Shown here: positions 1 to 13,777 of the stretch, in pieces
Layout: each line of letters starts with the position of its first letter
Position numbering within the stretch: the stretch's first letter is position 1
Assembly: GCA_900318205.1 (NCBI GenBank)
Contig: ONJS01000025.1
Coordinates: 1 to 41,783, forward strand
Length of the DNA stretch: 41,783 nt
Source of the DNA: an uncultured Prevotellaceae bacterium
GTDB taxonomy: Bacteria > Bacteroidota > Bacteroidia > Bacteroidales > Muribaculaceae
Direction of reading: 5' to 3'
Notes under the pieces: generated by a model
Database searches by the model: none
Told to the model about the DNA's origin: nothing
What the model saw: only the letters and a program-made list of their open reading frames with translations
Translations under genes and position numbers: made by a program

Positions 1-77
1 CGGCTATGCGTATGGTGGCCGGAACAGCAAGAAGTATGGGTATCACTGTAAAGGGTCAATTCCCTGAGAACGTTTAA
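1..77 (+). CDS. rplK: 50S ribosomal protein L11, C-terminal end (partial)
   Basis: The reading frame starting at base 3 gives the last 24 residues of L11 ([20 protein letters not shown], then PENV) and stops at 75-77. The gene begins before the window. The residues match the conserved L11 C-terminal helix and tail, which belong to the domain that binds the GTPase-associated region of 23S rRNA. rplA follows after 14 bases, the usual rplK-rplA order, so both should be on one transcript. Confidence 0.9.
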   Translation, partial: AMRMVAGTARSMGITVKGQFPENV

Positions 78-91
78 AAACTTTATTGATT

Positions 92-787
92 ATGAGTAAA
101 TTGACGAAAAATCAGAAGTTATACAACGCGAAGGTTGAAACGGGGAAGGCTTACACCCTTGAGGAAGCTGCAGCATTGGTTAAGGAAATCACTTTCACCA
201 AGTTTGACGCTTCAACCGATATCGACGTGCGTCTTGGCGTGGATCCGCGTAAGGCCAACCAGATGGTCCGTGGCGTTGTATCGTTGCCTCACGGCACTGG
301 CAAGCAGGTTCGCGTTCTGGTTCTTTGTGGACCGGAGGCTGAAGCTGCCGCTAAGGAAGCCGGAGCAGAATATGTCGGTCTTGACGAGTACATCGACAAG
401 ATTAAAGGTGGATGGACTGACATTGACGTGATTATCACTCAGCCCCAGATCATGGGTAAGGTAGGTCCTCTTGGTCGCATCCTCGGTCCCCGTGGCTTGA
501 TGCCTAACCCCAAGAGCGGCACTGTAACTCCTGATGTTGCTAAGGCTGTTAAAGAAGTGAAACAAGGTAAGATCGACTTCAAGGTCGATAAGGGTGGTAT
601 TGTACACACCTCGATTGGTAAGGTATCGTTCAGCCCCGAGCAGATCCGCGATAACGCTGCTGCGTTCATCAACACGCTCATCAAGCTGAAACCCGCCGCT
701 GCCAAGGGTACGTACATCAAGAGCATTTATCTTTCGAGCACCATGAGCAAGGGTATCAAGGTAGATCCCAAGTCGATTGAGGCTTAA
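92..787 (+). CDS. rplA: 50S ribosomal protein L1
   Basis: A 231-residue protein of normal L1 length. L1 binds 23S rRNA at the mobile L1 stalk, helps release deacylated tRNA, and in many bacteria represses its own operon. The family signature [14 protein letters not shown] is present near residues 128-141, and the C-terminal part has the usual [15 protein letters not shown] segment. I use the ATG at 92, giving MSKLTKNQ; a TTG two codons earlier is in frame but gives a non-family start. The gene lies 14 bases after rplK and 24 before rplJ, too little room for a separate promoter. Confidence 0.97.
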   Translation: MSKLTKNQKLYNAKVETGKAYTLEEAAALVKEITFTKFDASTDIDVRLGVDPRKANQMVRGVVSLPHGTGKQVRVLVLCGPEAEAAAKEAGAEYVGLDEYIDKIKGGWTDIDVIITQPQIMGKVGPLGRILGPRGLMPNPKSGTVTPDVAKAVKEVKQGKIDFKVDKGGIVHTSIGKVSFSPEQIRDNAAAFINTLIKLKPAAAKGTYIKSIYLSSTMSKGIKVDPKSIEA

Positions 788-811
788 ACATTTTAAACTG
801 ATTAGAACGAA

Positions 812-1336
812 ATGAAGAAGGAAGATAAAACCTTAATGATCGACAAGATCAAAGAGACTCTTGACAAGTACAGTGTAGTTTACCTGGCTAACACCACATC
901 GTTGAACGCTGAGAAGACCGTGGACCTGCGCCGCGCTGCTTTCAAGGCTGGTATCAAGATGATGGTTGTCAAGAACACCCTGCTGAAGAAGGCCATGGAT
1001 GCTTGTGACATCGACTATAGTGGCCTCTATGACTCCCTGGCTGGCCCCACCACCCTGTTGCTCAGCGACACGGGTAACGCGCCTGCTAAACTCATCAAGG
1101 AATTCCGCGGTAAGAAGGAGACCATCCCCGCATTCAAGGCTGCTTATGTTGAGGAGACCGTCTATGTTGGCGAGCAGAACCTCGACGCCCTCGTGGCCAT
1201 CAAGAGCAAGAACGAGCTCATCGCCGATGTTGTGGCATTGCTGCAGTCGCCGGCCAAGAACGTTATCAGCGCTCTCCAGTCGGGTGGCAATAAGCTCCAC
1301 GGAGTTCTGGAAACCTTATCCAAAAAAGAAAATTAA
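812..1336 (+). CDS. rplJ: 50S ribosomal protein L10
   Basis: A 174-residue L10 (P0 family). It forms the base of the ribosomal stalk and carries the L7/L12 dimers on its C-terminal helix. The N-terminal globular domain includes VVKNTLLKKA near residue 51, and the last part (about residues 130-174) is the helix expected to bind L12. rplL follows 38 bases later. In many bacteria L10 with L12 represses its own mRNA leader. The 24-base gap before this gene is too short for the classic leader structure, so any such control would act elsewhere. Confidence 0.97.
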   Translation: MKKEDKTLMIDKIKETLDKYSVVYLANTTSLNAEKTVDLRRAAFKAGIKMMVVKNTLLKKAMDACDIDYSGLYDSLAGPTTLLLSDTGNAPAKLIKEFRGKKETIPAFKAAYVEETVYVGEQNLDALVAIKSKNELIADVVALLQSPAKNVISALQSGGNKLHGVLETLSKKEN

Positions 1337-1374
1337 TCAACAACAAAACAACAACATTTTAAATCCATACGATT

Positions 1375-1752
1375 ATGGCAGATTTGAAAGCTTTTGCAGA
1401 ACAGTTAGTCAACCTTACCGTAAAGGAAGTTAACGAACTTGCTCAGATTTTGAAAGACGAATATGGCATCGAGCCCGCCGCTGCAGCTGTTGCTGTTGCT
1501 GCTGGTCCCGCCGCTGGTGCAGCCGCTGAGGCCGAGGAGAAGACCTCCTTTGACGTTGTCCTCAAGGCCGCTGGTGCTCAGAAGCTCCAGGTGATCAAGA
1601 AGGTGAAAGAGCTCCTCAGCTTGGGTCTGAAGGACGCTAAGGACCTTGTTGACAAGGCTCCCGCTACCCTCAAGGAGGGTGCTTCCAAGGACGAGGCCGA
1701 GGCTCTGAAGGCAGAGATCGAGGGCCTGGGTGCCGAGGTTGAACTGAAATAA
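1375..1752 (+). CDS. rplL: 50S ribosomal protein L7/L12
   Basis: A 125-residue protein with the complete L12 plan. There is an N-terminal dimerisation domain (about residues 1-32), an Ala/Gly-rich flexible hinge (about 36-56), and a C-terminal factor-binding domain containing [20 protein letters not shown] and a [11 protein letters not shown] segment. It recruits and stimulates translational GTPases. It is the last ribosomal gene before a 262-base spacer to rpoB that contains a terminator-like hairpin and a long stem. Confidence 0.98.
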   Translation: MADLKAFAEQLVNLTVKEVNELAQILKDEYGIEPAAAAVAVAAGPAAGAAAEAEEKTSFDVVLKAAGAQKLQVIKKVKELLSLGLKDAKDLVDKAPATLKEGASKDEAEALKAEIEGLGAEVELK

Positions 1753-1774
1753 TAGCACCTGTTTACGGGTGTTT

Positions 1775-1816
1775 GGGTTAAGAATCACCACACGAAGTGG
1801 GTTCTTAACCTTTTTG
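1775..1816 (+). terminator. terminator-like hairpin (probable attenuator) after rplL
   Basis: GGTTAAGAA (1776-1784) pairs with TTCTTAACC (1802-1810), with further CCAC/GTGG pairing inside, and the stem is followed directly by TTTTTG. It lies 23 bases past the rplL stop, while rpoB is far downstream with no clear promoter between. It is therefore best read as a partial terminator that lets only some transcripts enter rpoBC, as known at this position in E. coli. The degree of read-through is inference. Confidence 0.75.
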
Positions 1817-1841
1817 TGTCAAATTTGACCTGCACAATTCG

Positions 1842-1902
1842 ATTCATCAGCTGTTGACCGCATCGCGGCACAGCCAGCGATGCGGCAACAGTGACGATGA
1901 AT
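1842..1902 (+). other. long interrupted hairpin in the rplL-rpoB spacer, RNase III site-like
   Basis: Three stacked stems can form: ATTCATC/GATGAAT, CTGTTG/CAACAG and CCGCATCGC/GCGATGCGG. Together they make 22 base pairs, interrupted only by a small internal loop and one bulged A, and closed by a 10-base loop. There is no T-run, so it is not a terminator. The E. coli spacer has an RNase III processing site at the same place, and the same role is inferred here. Confidence 0.6.
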
Positions 1903-2014
1903 GTTGACCCTCAATTGTTTAAGCCCTCCAATGGCGACTCGTCACGGGTATTAAACATGACGATTACCTTGCATATCTATCATCTCACTTTGACTTAACA
2001 AAATTTCATTGTCA

Positions 2015-5818
<3,804 letters not shown>

Positions 5819-5832
5819 TAACGCTTTCTACT

Positions 5833-8800
5833 ATGGCTTTCAAGAAAGATACAAAGATAAAGAACAATTTCACCAAGATTTCAATCAGTCTGGCATCGCC
5901 CGACGAGATCCTGGAGAATTCACACGGTGAGGTCCTCAAGCCCGAGACTATCAACTACCGTACCTACAAGCCCGAGCGCGACGGCCTGTTCTGTGAGCGC
6001 ATCTTCGGTCCGGTAAAGGACTACGAGTGCCATTGCGGTAAGTATAAACGCATCCGTTACAAGGGTATCGTGTGTGACCACTGCGGTGTCGAGGTGACCG
6101 AGAAGAAGGTTCGCCGCGAGCGTAGCGGACACATCGAGCTGGTTGTGCCTGTGGCTCACATCTGGTACTTCCGTTCGCTGCCCAACAAGATCGGTTATCT
6201 GCTGGGTATCCCCACCAAGAAACTGGATTCGATTATCTACTACGAGCGTTATGTCGTCATCAATCCTGCCGGTGTCAAGTACGATAATGGCACCGAGTCC
6301 AAGGAACTTCAGAAGTATGACCTCCTGACCGAGGATGAGTATGTTGCCATCCTTGAGAAGCTGCCGAAGGATAATCAGTTGCTGGAGAACGACAATCCTG
6401 ACAAGTTCATCGCTAAGATGGGCGCCGAGGCCATCTATGACCTCCTGGCAGAATTGGATCTTGACTCCCTGGCCAACACCCTGCGTGACCGTGCCTATAA
6501 GGAGAACTCACAGCAGCGCAAGACCGACGCCCTCAAGCGTTTGCAGGTCGTTGAGTCCTTCCGTGCCAGCAAGGACGTGAACCGTCCCGAGTGGATGATT
6601 CTTAAGGTCCTGCCCGTTATCCCGCCCGAACTGAGGCCTCTGATTCCCCTCGATGGCGGACGCTTTGCCACCAGCGATGTGAACGACCTCTATCGTCGCG
6701 TGATCATCCGTAACACTCGTCTGAAACGACTCATCGAGATCAAGGCTCCCGAGGTCATCATGCGCAACGAGAAGCGTATGTTGCAGGAGGCTGTGGATTC
6801 ACTGCTTGACAACTCGCGCAAGTCGAGCGCCGTCAAGAGCGACTCCAACCGTCCCCTCAAGTCGCTTAGCGACAGCTTGAAGGGTAAGCAAGGTCGTTTC
6901 CGTCAGAACCTGCTCGGTAAACGTGTGGACTATTCAGCCCGCTCGGTTATCGTTGTAGGTCCTGAGTTGAAGATGGGTGAGTGCGGTATCCCCAAGGATA
7001 TGGCTGCCGAGCTCTACAAGCCCTTTGTTATCCGCAAGCTCATCGAGCGCGGTATCGTCAAGACGGTCAAGAGCGCCAAGAAGATTGTGGACCGCAAGGA
7101 GCCCGTCGTTTGGGACATTCTTGAGAACGTGATGAAGGGACATCCCGTGCTGCTGAACCGTGCACCGACACTGCACCGTCTGGGTATTCAGGCGTTCCAG
7201 CCTAAGCTCATCGAGGGTAAGGCCATTCAGCTGCACCCGCTGGCATGTACGGCATTCAACGCCGACTTCGACGGTGACCAGATGGCAGTCCATCTGCCCT
7301 TGGGTAACGAGGCCGTTGTCGAGGCTCAGATGCTCATGCTCGAGCCCCACAATATCTTGAATCCTGCCAATGGTGACCCCGTGACCGTTCCTTCACAGGA
7401 TATGGTACTCGGTCTGTACTACATCACCAAGACCATCCCCGTTGACGAGGACAAGAGGTATAACTTCTACGGTCCCGAGGAGGCACTGGTAGCTTACCAG
7501 CAGGGTAAGGTGACGATGCACGAGGAGATCAACGTCCGCGTTGATGTGCTCAACGAGAACGGTGAGCTCGAGAATACCCTGTTGAAGGGTACCTCAGTGG
7601 GCCGACTCATCTTCAACAACACTGTTCCCAAGGAGATGGGTTATATCAATGAGCTGATTTCCAAGAAGTCACTGCGCAATATCATTACCCGTGTGATCCG
7701 CAGCTGCGGTGTGCCTCGTTCGGCACAGTTCCTTGACGATGTCAAGAACATGGGTTACTACATGGCGTTCAAGGGTGGCCTGTCATTCAACCTGGATGAC
7801 GTGCTTATCCCCGACACCAAGGCTAAAATCATCGCCGAGGGTGATGCCAAGGCCGAGCAGGTTAAAATGGACTATGACATGGGTGCCATCACCGACAACG
7901 AGCGTTACAACCAGGTAATCGATATCTGGACCAACGTCAATAAGGAACTCACCAAGCAGCTGATGGAGCAGATCGCTGCCGACAAGCAGGGATTTAACTC
8001 TGTATTCATGATGCTTGACTCGGGTGCTCGTGGTTCGCGTGACCAGATTCGTCAGCTTTCAGGTATGCGTGGTCTGATGGCCAAGCCCCAGAAGTCTGGT
8101 GTTGAAGGTGGTCATCAGATTATCGAGAACCCCATCCTTGCAAACTTCAAGGAGGGTCTGTCAGTGCTCGAGTACTTCATCTCTACCCACGGTGCCCGTA
8201 AGGGTCTTGCCGATACCGCATTGAAGACCGCCGACGCCGGTTATCTGACCCGTCGTCTGGTCGACGTCGCTCACGATGTGATCATCAATGAGGAGGATTG
8301 CGGCACGCTGCGTGGTCTTGTTTGCCGTGAAGTGCGTCAGGGCGACCGCGTCGTTGCTACCCTGGGCGAGCGCATCCTGGGTCGTGTATCGGTTCACGAT
8401 GTGCCCGATCCCACCACTGGTGAAATCATCGTTAAGAGCGGTGAAGAGATCACCGATGCCATCGCTGCACGCATTGACAACTCACCCATTGAATCGGTAG
8501 AGATCCGTTCCGTCCTCACCTGTGAGGCAAAGCATGGCGTTTGCGCCAAGTGCTATGGTCGCAACCTGGCATCCCACCGCATGGTACAGCGTGGTGAGGC
8601 TGTCGGTGTGATTGCCGCTCAGTCTATCGGTGAGCCCGGTACCCAGCTGACCCTGCGTACCTTCCACTCTGGTGGTGTGGCCAGCAACGCGTCGGCAATT
8701 TCTAACATTACGTCAAAATACCACGGTCGCATCGAGATTGAAGACCTGCGCACCGTGAAGGATAAGGATGGCATTGACATCGTTGTTGGACGTATGGCCG

Positions 8801-10134
8801 AGATGCAGATCAAGGACACCAACACCAACATGGTGCTCACTCACGCCCCCATCGAGTACGGTTCCAAGCTGTTCTTCAAGCCTGGTGATATCGTCGAAGA
8901 GAAGGATAAGATCTGTGAGTGGGACGCATTCAATGCAGTCATCGTCAGCGAGGTCAACGGTACCTTGCGTCTGAAGAACCTCATCAAGGATGTTACCTAT
9001 CGTGAGGAGTATGATGAAATCTCGGGCAATGCCGAAATCTTCATCATCGAGACCAAGGACCACAACCGCATTCCTGAGGCTGAGATCATCGATGCCGAGG
9101 GCAATGTTGTGAAGTCTTACTCGCTGCCCGTGCGTGCTCACCTCATGAAGAAGGACGGTGAGGAAATTACCTCGGGTGAGGTATTCGTTAAGATTCCGCG
9201 CTCGTTCTCGGGTGGTGCCGGTGATATCACCGGTGGTCTGCCTCGTGTAACTGAGCTCTTTGAGGCCCGCAACCCGTCCAACCCCGCTATCGTCAGCGAG
9301 ATTGACGGTGAGGTGACCTTCGGCCGCATCAAGCGCGGTAACCGTGAGATCACGGTCAAGAACCGCATCGGTGAGGAGAAGAAGTACCTCGTGCCTCTGT
9401 CCAAGCAGATTCTGGTGCAGGAGAACGACTTCGTGCGTGCCGGTACTCCGTTGTCCGACGGTGCTGTAACGCCTGCCGACATTCTCCGCATCAAGGGTCC
9501 CACGGCAGTTCAGGACTATATCGTTAACGAGGTTCAGGAAGTTTACCGCACCCAGGGTGTGAAGATCAACGACAAGCACTTCGAGGTGATTGTACGCCAG
9601 ATGATGCGCAAGGTGCGCATTATCGATCCGGGCGACACCCGCTTCCTTGAGGAGCAGACCGTTGACAAGCGTGACTTCATGGAGGAGAACGACCGCATCT
9701 GGGGCAAGAAGATTGTCACCAACAAGGGCGACAGCGACGAGGTCCAGAACGGTCAGATTCTCACCGCCCGCAAGCTGCGCGACATCAACTCGTCGCTCAA
9801 GCGCCGTGACATGAAGCTCGTCGTCGTACGCGACGCCGTGCCCGCAACCAGCGAGCAGATCCTGCTGGGTATCACCCGCGCTGCATTGCAGACCAGCAGC
9901 TTCATGTCGGCAGCCTCCTTCCAGGAGACCACCAAGGTCCTCAACGAGGCCGCTATCAATGGCCGTGTCGATACCCTCGAGGGTATGAAGGAGAACGTTA
10001 TCTGCGGTCACCTCATCCCCGCCGGTACCGGTCTGCGTGAGTACCAGACTCTCGTTGTTGGCGACAAGAACGAGATGGCACTTGCCGAGCAGGCACGTCG
10101 TGAGCGTGAGTTTGCCGGAGTTGAAGATGATTGA
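5833..10134 (+). CDS. rpoC: DNA-directed RNA polymerase subunit beta'
   Basis: A 1433-residue beta' subunit, the catalytic half of RNA polymerase. Visible parts are the N-terminal zinc ribbon (CHCGKYKR...CDHCG), the [20 protein letters not shown] clamp segment, and the absolutely conserved NADFDGD magnesium site at residues 476-482. The bridge-helix/trigger-loop region follows (SGARGS, then [16 protein letters not shown]), as does the second zinc site (DCGT with [11 protein letters not shown]). ATG 5833 (MAFKKDTK) is the right start; an upstream in-frame ATG overlapping rpoB would add 13 non-family residues. A strong terminator follows at 10223. Confidence 0.98.
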   Translation: MAFKKDTKIKNNFTKISISLASPDEILENSHGEVLKPETINYRTYKPERDGLFCERIFGPVKDYECHCGKYKRIRYKGIVCDHCGVEVTEKKVRRERSGHIELVVPVAHIWYFRSLPNKIGYLLGIPTKKLDSIIYYERYVVINPAGVKYDNGTESKELQKYDLLTEDEYVAILEKLPKDNQLLENDNPDKFIAKMGAEAIYDLLAELDLDSLANTLRDRAYKENSQQRKTDALKRLQVVESFRASKDVNRPEWMILKVLPVIPPELRPLIPLDGGRFATSDVNDLYRRVIIRNTRLKRLIEIKAPEVIMRNEKRMLQEAVDSLLDNSRKSSAVKSDSNRPLKSLSDSLKGKQGRFRQNLLGKRVDYSARSVIVVGPELKMGECGIPKDMAAELYKPFVIRKLIERGIVKTVKSAKKIVDRKEPVVWDILENVMKGHPVLLNRAPTLHRLGIQAFQPKLIEGKAIQLHPLACTAFNADFDGDQMAVHLPLGNEAVVEAQMLMLEPHNILNPANGDPVTVPSQDMVLGLYYITKTIPVDEDKRYNFYGPEEALVAYQQGKVTMHEEINVRVDVLNENGELENTLLKGTSVGRLIFNNTVPKEMGYINELISKKSLRNIITRVIRSCGVPRSAQFLDDVKNMGYYMAFKGGLSFNLDDVLIPDTKAKIIAEGDAKAEQVKMDYDMGAITDNERYNQVIDIWTNVNKELTKQLMEQIAADKQGFNSVFMMLDSGARGSRDQIRQLSGMRGLMAKPQKSGVEGGHQIIENPILANFKEGLSVLEYFISTHGARKGLADTALKTADAGYLTRRLVDVAHDVIINEEDCGTLRGLVCREVRQGDRVVATLGERILGRVSVHDVPDPTTGEIIVKSGEEITDAIAARIDNSPIESVEIRSVLTCEAKHGVCAKCYGRNLASHRMVQRGEAVGVIAAQSIGEPGTQLTLRTFHSGGVASNASAISNITSKYHGRIEIEDLRTVKDKDGIDIVVGRMAEMQIKDTNTNMVLTHAPIEYGSKLFFKPGDIVEEKDKICEWDAFNAVIVSEVNGTLRLKNLIKDVTYREEYDEISGNAEIFIIETKDHNRIPEAEIIDAEGNVVKSYSLPVRAHLMKKDGEEITSGEVFVKIPRSFSGGAGDITGGLPRVTELFEARNPSNPAIVSEIDGEVTFGRIKRGNREITVKNRIGEEKKYLVPLSKQILVQENDFVRAGTPLSDGAVTPADILRIKGPTAVQDYIVNEVQEVYRTQGVKINDKHFEVIVRQMMRKVRIIDPGDTRFLEEQTVDKRDFMEENDRIWGKKIVTNKGDSDEVQNGQILTARKLRDINSSLKRRDMKLVVVRDAVPATSEQILLGITRAALQTSSFMSAASFQETTKVLNEAAINGRVDTLEGMKENVICGHLIPAGTGLREYQTLVVGDKNEMALAEQARREREFAGVEDD

Positions 10135-10222
10135 CACCCCATCATGCCGTCAAATTCAACTTTGAATGATAATATATTGAAGTAATCATAAGAATTTTCC
10201 ATAGTTAATTTGTTTATTGAGG

Positions 10223-10258
10223 CTCCGGCTCGCTGTGAAGCGCACCGGAGTTTTTTTA
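10223..10258 (+). terminator. intrinsic terminator of the rpoBC operon
   Basis: CTCCGG (10223-10228) pairs with CCGGAG (10245-10250), with more GC pairs inside (CGC/GCG), followed by seven T. It lies 88 bases past the rpoC stop and separates the operon from the nuclease gene. Confidence 0.9.
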
Positions 10259-10292
10259 TTTCTTTCACCACCTCAACCTCAGCAATTTGTAC

Positions 10293-10300
10293 TATCTTTG
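10293..10300 (+). promoter_or_regulatory. Bacteroidota -7 element before the nuclease gene
   Basis: TATCTTTG matches TAnnTTTG and is followed by CAG. No convincing -33 TTTG is present at the right spacing. The predicted transcript would start about seven bases further on, leaving almost no leader before the ATG at 10314. The surrounding stretch is nearly the same as at 11454-11474, before the first riboswitch. Confidence 0.6.
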
Positions 10301-10313
10301 CAGAAACCAGTAA

Positions 10314-11384
10314 ATGATATTGATGGAAGGAATCAGTAATATCAATCAATCGTTGCCAATTCAGTCATTGATAAGTGACCTGCGCCAAATCGTGGAGCAA
10401 TGCCGTAACCGTGTTGCTCTGAATGTGAATTCAGAGTTGACGATGATGTATTGGCATATAGGAGAACGTATCAATCGAGATGTGCTTGGTAGTCATAGGG
10501 CTGAATATGGAAAGCAAATTGTGTCGACAGTGTCGGCACAATTACAAGAGGAATTCAATTCTAAAGGGTTTGCAAAAAGAAACATTCATAGAATGATGCA
10601 ATTTGCCCAACAGTTTCCTGATGTTAAAATTGTGACGACAATGTCGGCACAATTGACATGGTCTCATGTGGTAGAGGTCCTTTCGCTGCCTGACGATATT
10701 CAGCGTGAGTTCTATTTGACCCTTGCCGCCTCTGAGCGTTGGAGCGTCCGCCGCATGCGCAAGGAGATAGACGGGATGCTGTATGAGCGCACTGCAATTA
10801 GCAGTAAGCCTGATGAATTGATAAAGCAGGAGTTGATTAAGTTGCGTGAGGAACAGACATTATCCCCTGATTTGGTGTTTAAAAGTCCCTATTTTCTTGA
10901 ATTTACTGGTTTAAAGGGGATGTATAGTGAAAAATCGCTTGAAGATAGCCTTGTGGCGCATCTTGAGCAGTTTATTATCGAGTTGGGCAATGGATTCAGT
11001 TTTGTGGCACGCCAGAAACGAATGATTATCGATGGCGAAGATTTTTATCTTGATCTATTGTTTTACCATCGTCGGTTGCATCGGTTGATTGCCATTGATT
11101 TGAAGTTGGGCCGTTTTAAAGCCCAATATAAGGGACAAATGGAACTATATTTGCGCTGGCTTGAAAAGAATGAGATGGAACAAGGCGAGGAAACGCCACT
11201 GGGCTTACTGCTGTGTACCGAAGGAAGCGAGGAACAAATCGAATTGCTGCAATTAGATAAATCGGGTATTAAGGTGGCTCAATATCTGACGGAATTACCA
11301 TCTCGAGAGGTCCTGCGATTACAGATTCAGAAATCCCTGGCAGCAGCCAAACAACGTCTTGATTATTTTATTGAAGAGGAATAA
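10314..11384 (+). CDS. DUF1016/YhcG-family PD-(D/E)xK nuclease-like protein
   Basis: A 356-residue protein. The N-terminal half (about residues 10-165) has the DUF1016 N-domain pattern, with MYWHIGERI and a helical region around FAKRNIHRMMQFAQQFPD and TWSHVVEVLSLPD. The C-terminal half has a PD-(D/E)xK nuclease core: LDLLFYHRRL with D247, then IAIDLKLGRF with D262 and K264. Family members occur near restriction systems and mobile DNA; their role is not settled and no partner gene lies nearby. The gene is clearly more AT-rich than its neighbours, which suggests acquisition. Starts at 10314 and 10323 (MEGISNINQ) are both possible. It is not part of the rpoBC operon. Confidence 0.85.
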   Translation: MILMEGISNINQSLPIQSLISDLRQIVEQCRNRVALNVNSELTMMYWHIGERINRDVLGSHRAEYGKQIVSTVSAQLQEEFNSKGFAKRNIHRMMQFAQQFPDVKIVTTMSAQLTWSHVVEVLSLPDDIQREFYLTLAASERWSVRRMRKEIDGMLYERTAISSKPDELIKQELIKLREEQTLSPDLVFKSPYFLEFTGLKGMYSEKSLEDSLVAHLEQFIIELGNGFSFVARQKRMIIDGEDFYLDLLFYHRRLHRLIAIDLKLGRFKAQYKGQMELYLRWLEKNEMEQGEETPLGLLLCTEGSEEQIELLQLDKSGIKVAQYLTELPSREVLRLQIQKSLAAAKQRLDYFIEEE

Positions 11385-11463
11385 GTCATTATTTGAATGA
11401 CAGTCAAATGAGTGATGCTGTATATTCAAGGCATCTGATGTTCACTGTGTAAGCAATTTGTAG

Positions 11464-11471
11464 TATCTTTG
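11464..11471 (+). promoter_or_regulatory. -7 element of the first B12 riboswitch transcript
   Basis: TATCTTTG followed by CAG fits TAnnTTTG. The aptamer's first paired bases begin at 11474, so transcription would start inside or just before P1. No good -33 TTTG is seen at the normal distance. Confidence 0.65.
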
Positions 11472-11473
11472 CA

Positions 11474-11672
11474 GCGAGATTTGGTGCCTGGGGGGTGACC
11501 CTGGGTGAAAAGGGAACCGGGTGCGAATCCCGGACAGACGGTGCTGCTGTGTGCCCCCAGATTGTAAGACCCTGCACTTGACCACTGTGCAAAGGCCCGA
11601 TAACAAGGGATTGTGTGGGAAGGGAAAGGTGCAAGAGAGGGTAGGGGCGAGTCAGAAGACCTGCCAAGTCGC
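11474..11672 (+). ncRNA. cobalamin riboswitch 1 (upstream of the btuB-like gene)
   Basis: The B12 box core GTCAGAAGACCTGCC is at 11651-11665. Upstream are the conserved AAAAGGGAACCGGGTG segment, a self-pairing GGGTGCGAATCCC and the GCTGCTGT element. The ends can form P1: GCGA..TTTGG at 11474-11484 with CCAAGTCGC at 11664-11672. Only 20 bases separate the aptamer from the ATG at 11693 and no terminator fits there, so control of translation initiation is the likely mechanism. Bound cobalamin should repress the three-gene operon behind it. Confidence 0.93.
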
Positions 11673-11692
11673 AAACATAGAAACCCGTGACA

Positions 11693-13777
11693 ATGCGTAA
11701 AACATTTGTAGCTGCACTATTGACCCTTGTGTACTTCCTGTGCGCCCATGCCCAGGAAGGCGTCCTTGCGCACCAGGCCGACTCGGTCATGGCCAGCGTG
11801 GGTCATGGCAGGCTGGACTCGATGCAGTACATCCAGAATGTCATCATCTATGGTCGCCGCCCCTATGAAGATGTCATCCCCGCCCAGGAACTCACGGGCA
11901 AGCAGCTTGAGGGGCTCAACAGCCATTCGGTGGCCGATGCCGTGCGCTATTTCGCGGGAGTCCAGCTCAAGGATTACGGCGGCGTGGGCGGTCTCAAGAC
12001 GGTCGATATCCGTTCGATGGGTACCAACCACATGGGTGTGTTCTATGACGGTATCCAGATAGGCAATGCCCAAAACGGACAGGTTGACTTAGGCAAATTC
12101 TCCCTTGACAACATCGAGGCCATTTCGCTCTACAATGGTCAACGCAGTAACATCTTCCAAAGTGCTAAGGACTACGGCTCGGCAGGCACGATCTACCTGC
12201 GCACGCGTCGCCCCAAGTTCAAGGATGGCAAGCGTGACAACCTGAATGTGTCTTTCAAGACGGGCTCCTTTGGACTCGTCAATCCCAGTGTTCGTTGGGA
12301 ACACAAGTTGAGCCGTGCGGTGAGCCTGTCCTTTAACAGCGAGTTCACCTATGCCACGGGCAAGTACCGTTTCCGCTACATGCGCCACTACAGTGATGGC
12401 TCCATCGCATGGGACACGACCGCGGTGCGCCAGAACGGTGAGGTGCGCTCCTATCGCATCGAGGGTGCCGTCTTCGGCGTGATGCCCAGTGGCAAGTGGC
12501 ACGCCAAAGCCTACTGGTATGACAGTAGTAAAGGCATTCCCGGTGCCATCGTCAATAACGTGTGGAAACATGCCCAGAAGCAATGGGACAGCAATTTCTT
12601 CCTGCAGGGAGCCTATCAGCGCAAGTTTACCGACCGCTATGAAATGATGTTCAACGCCAAGTACTCGCGCGACTATCTCCACTATCTCAACCCCGACACC
12701 ACGTTGATGTACATCGACAACAAGTTCTGGCAGGACGAGATTTATCTCTCTACCGCCAACAAATACACCATCCTCACCGATTGGGACGTCAACCTGTCGG
12801 TAGATTACCAGTGGAACAGCCTTGACGCCACCTTGACAGGCTTCGGCTATCCCATCCGTCACACCGTGCTCACTGCGCTGGCAACCGCTTGGACGTGGCA
12901 CGGATTCAAGGCACAAGGCAGTCTGCTCTACACGATGGTCAACGACCGTTCCTCGGCACGCTTCAACGGTCAGGTGGTCGGCAAGATGAGCAAGTATATG
13001 AACAAGGTCACTCCGGCTGTCTTCCTCAGTTGGCAGCCATGGCAAGACCGTGAGTTCAACCTCAGGGCCTATTACAAGCGCATCTTCCGTATGCCCACCT
13101 TCAATGACCTGTATTATACCGACATGGGCAACATTACGCTTGACCCTGAATATGCCACCCAGTACAATGTGGGCTTCCTCTATCGTCTGCTCTCTGACCA
13201 CGGCTTGCTGTCAGGTGTCAAGCTCAGTGCCGACGCCTACTACAACTATATCACCGACAAGATCATTGCTGTCCCCAAGGGAACGGGACAGTACCGATGG
13301 ATGATGATGAACGTGGGCATCGTGAAGATACGCGGCATCGACGTGAGCGCCCGCACCACCCTGAGCCTGCCTGCTGACGTGATTCTTGACATCAACCTGA
13401 GTTACACCTATCAGAAGGCCCAGGACTACACCAACCCCTTGGATAACGGCGATGGCGGCACCTATAAGGGCCAGCTCGCCTACATCCCCTGGCATAGCGG
13501 ATCGGTGGTAGGACATCTGGGATGGCATGACCTGGACGTGAACTACAGTTTTATCTATGTGGGTGAACGCTACCACACCAGTGCCAATACCCGCGAGAAC
13601 CATGAGCAGCCCTGGTACACCCATGACCTCTCGGCAGGTTACCTCTTCCACTTGGGCAAGACCACGTTAAAAGTCTCGGGTGAGGTCAACAACCTCTTCA
13701 ACCAGTATTATGACGTGATTCTCAACTATCCCATGCCCGGCCGCAACTATAAACTCATCTTAAAATTTGACATCTGA
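11693..13777 (+). CDS. btuB: TonB-dependent outer-membrane receptor, BtuB-like (cobamide uptake)
   Basis: A 694-residue protein with a type I signal peptide (MRKTFVAALLTLVYFLCAHA, cut before QEG). It then has a plug domain (about residues 45-180, with ADAVRYFAGVQLKDYGG, the plug pattern DIRSMGTNHMGVFYDG and DNIEAISLYNGQ) and a long aromatic-rich beta-barrel that ends in KLILKFDI. There is no N-terminal carboxypeptidase-like extension, so this is the plain transporter type rather than SusC-like. Substrate is assigned from the cobalamin riboswitch directly in front and the BtuG-like gene directly behind, whose ATG overlaps this stop by one base. ATG 11693 is preferred over GTG 11687. Vitamin B12 or other cobamides would be moved into the periplasm with TonB energy. 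Confidence 0.88.
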   Translation: MRKTFVAALLTLVYFLCAHAQEGVLAHQADSVMASVGHGRLDSMQYIQNVIIYGRRPYEDVIPAQELTGKQLEGLNSHSVADAVRYFAGVQLKDYGGVGGLKTVDIRSMGTNHMGVFYDGIQIGNAQNGQVDLGKFSLDNIEAISLYNGQRSNIFQSAKDYGSAGTIYLRTRRPKFKDGKRDNLNVSFKTGSFGLVNPSVRWEHKLSRAVSLSFNSEFTYATGKYRFRYMRHYSDGSIAWDTTAVRQNGEVRSYRIEGAVFGVMPSGKWHAKAYWYDSSKGIPGAIVNNVWKHAQKQWDSNFFLQGAYQRKFTDRYEMMFNAKYSRDYLHYLNPDTTLMYIDNKFWQDEIYLSTANKYTILTDWDVNLSVDYQWNSLDATLTGFGYPIRHTVLTALATAWTWHGFKAQGSLLYTMVNDRSSARFNGQVVGKMSKYMNKVTPAVFLSWQPWQDREFNLRAYYKRIFRMPTFNDLYYTDMGNITLDPEYATQYNVGFLYRLLSDHGLLSGVKLSADAYYNYITDKIIAVPKGTGQYRWMMMNVGIVKIRGIDVSARTTLSLPADVILDINLSYTYQKAQDYTNPLDNGDGGTYKGQLAYIPWHSGSVVGHLGWHDLDVNYSFIYVGERYHTSANTRENHEQPWYTHDLSAGYLFHLGKTTLKVSGEVNNLFNQYYDVILNYPMPGRNYKLILKFDI

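Noticed and set aside
8713-10137. 474-codon minus-strand frame inside rpoC
   Set aside because: Same reason: antisense shadow of conserved rpoC with no recognisable protein.
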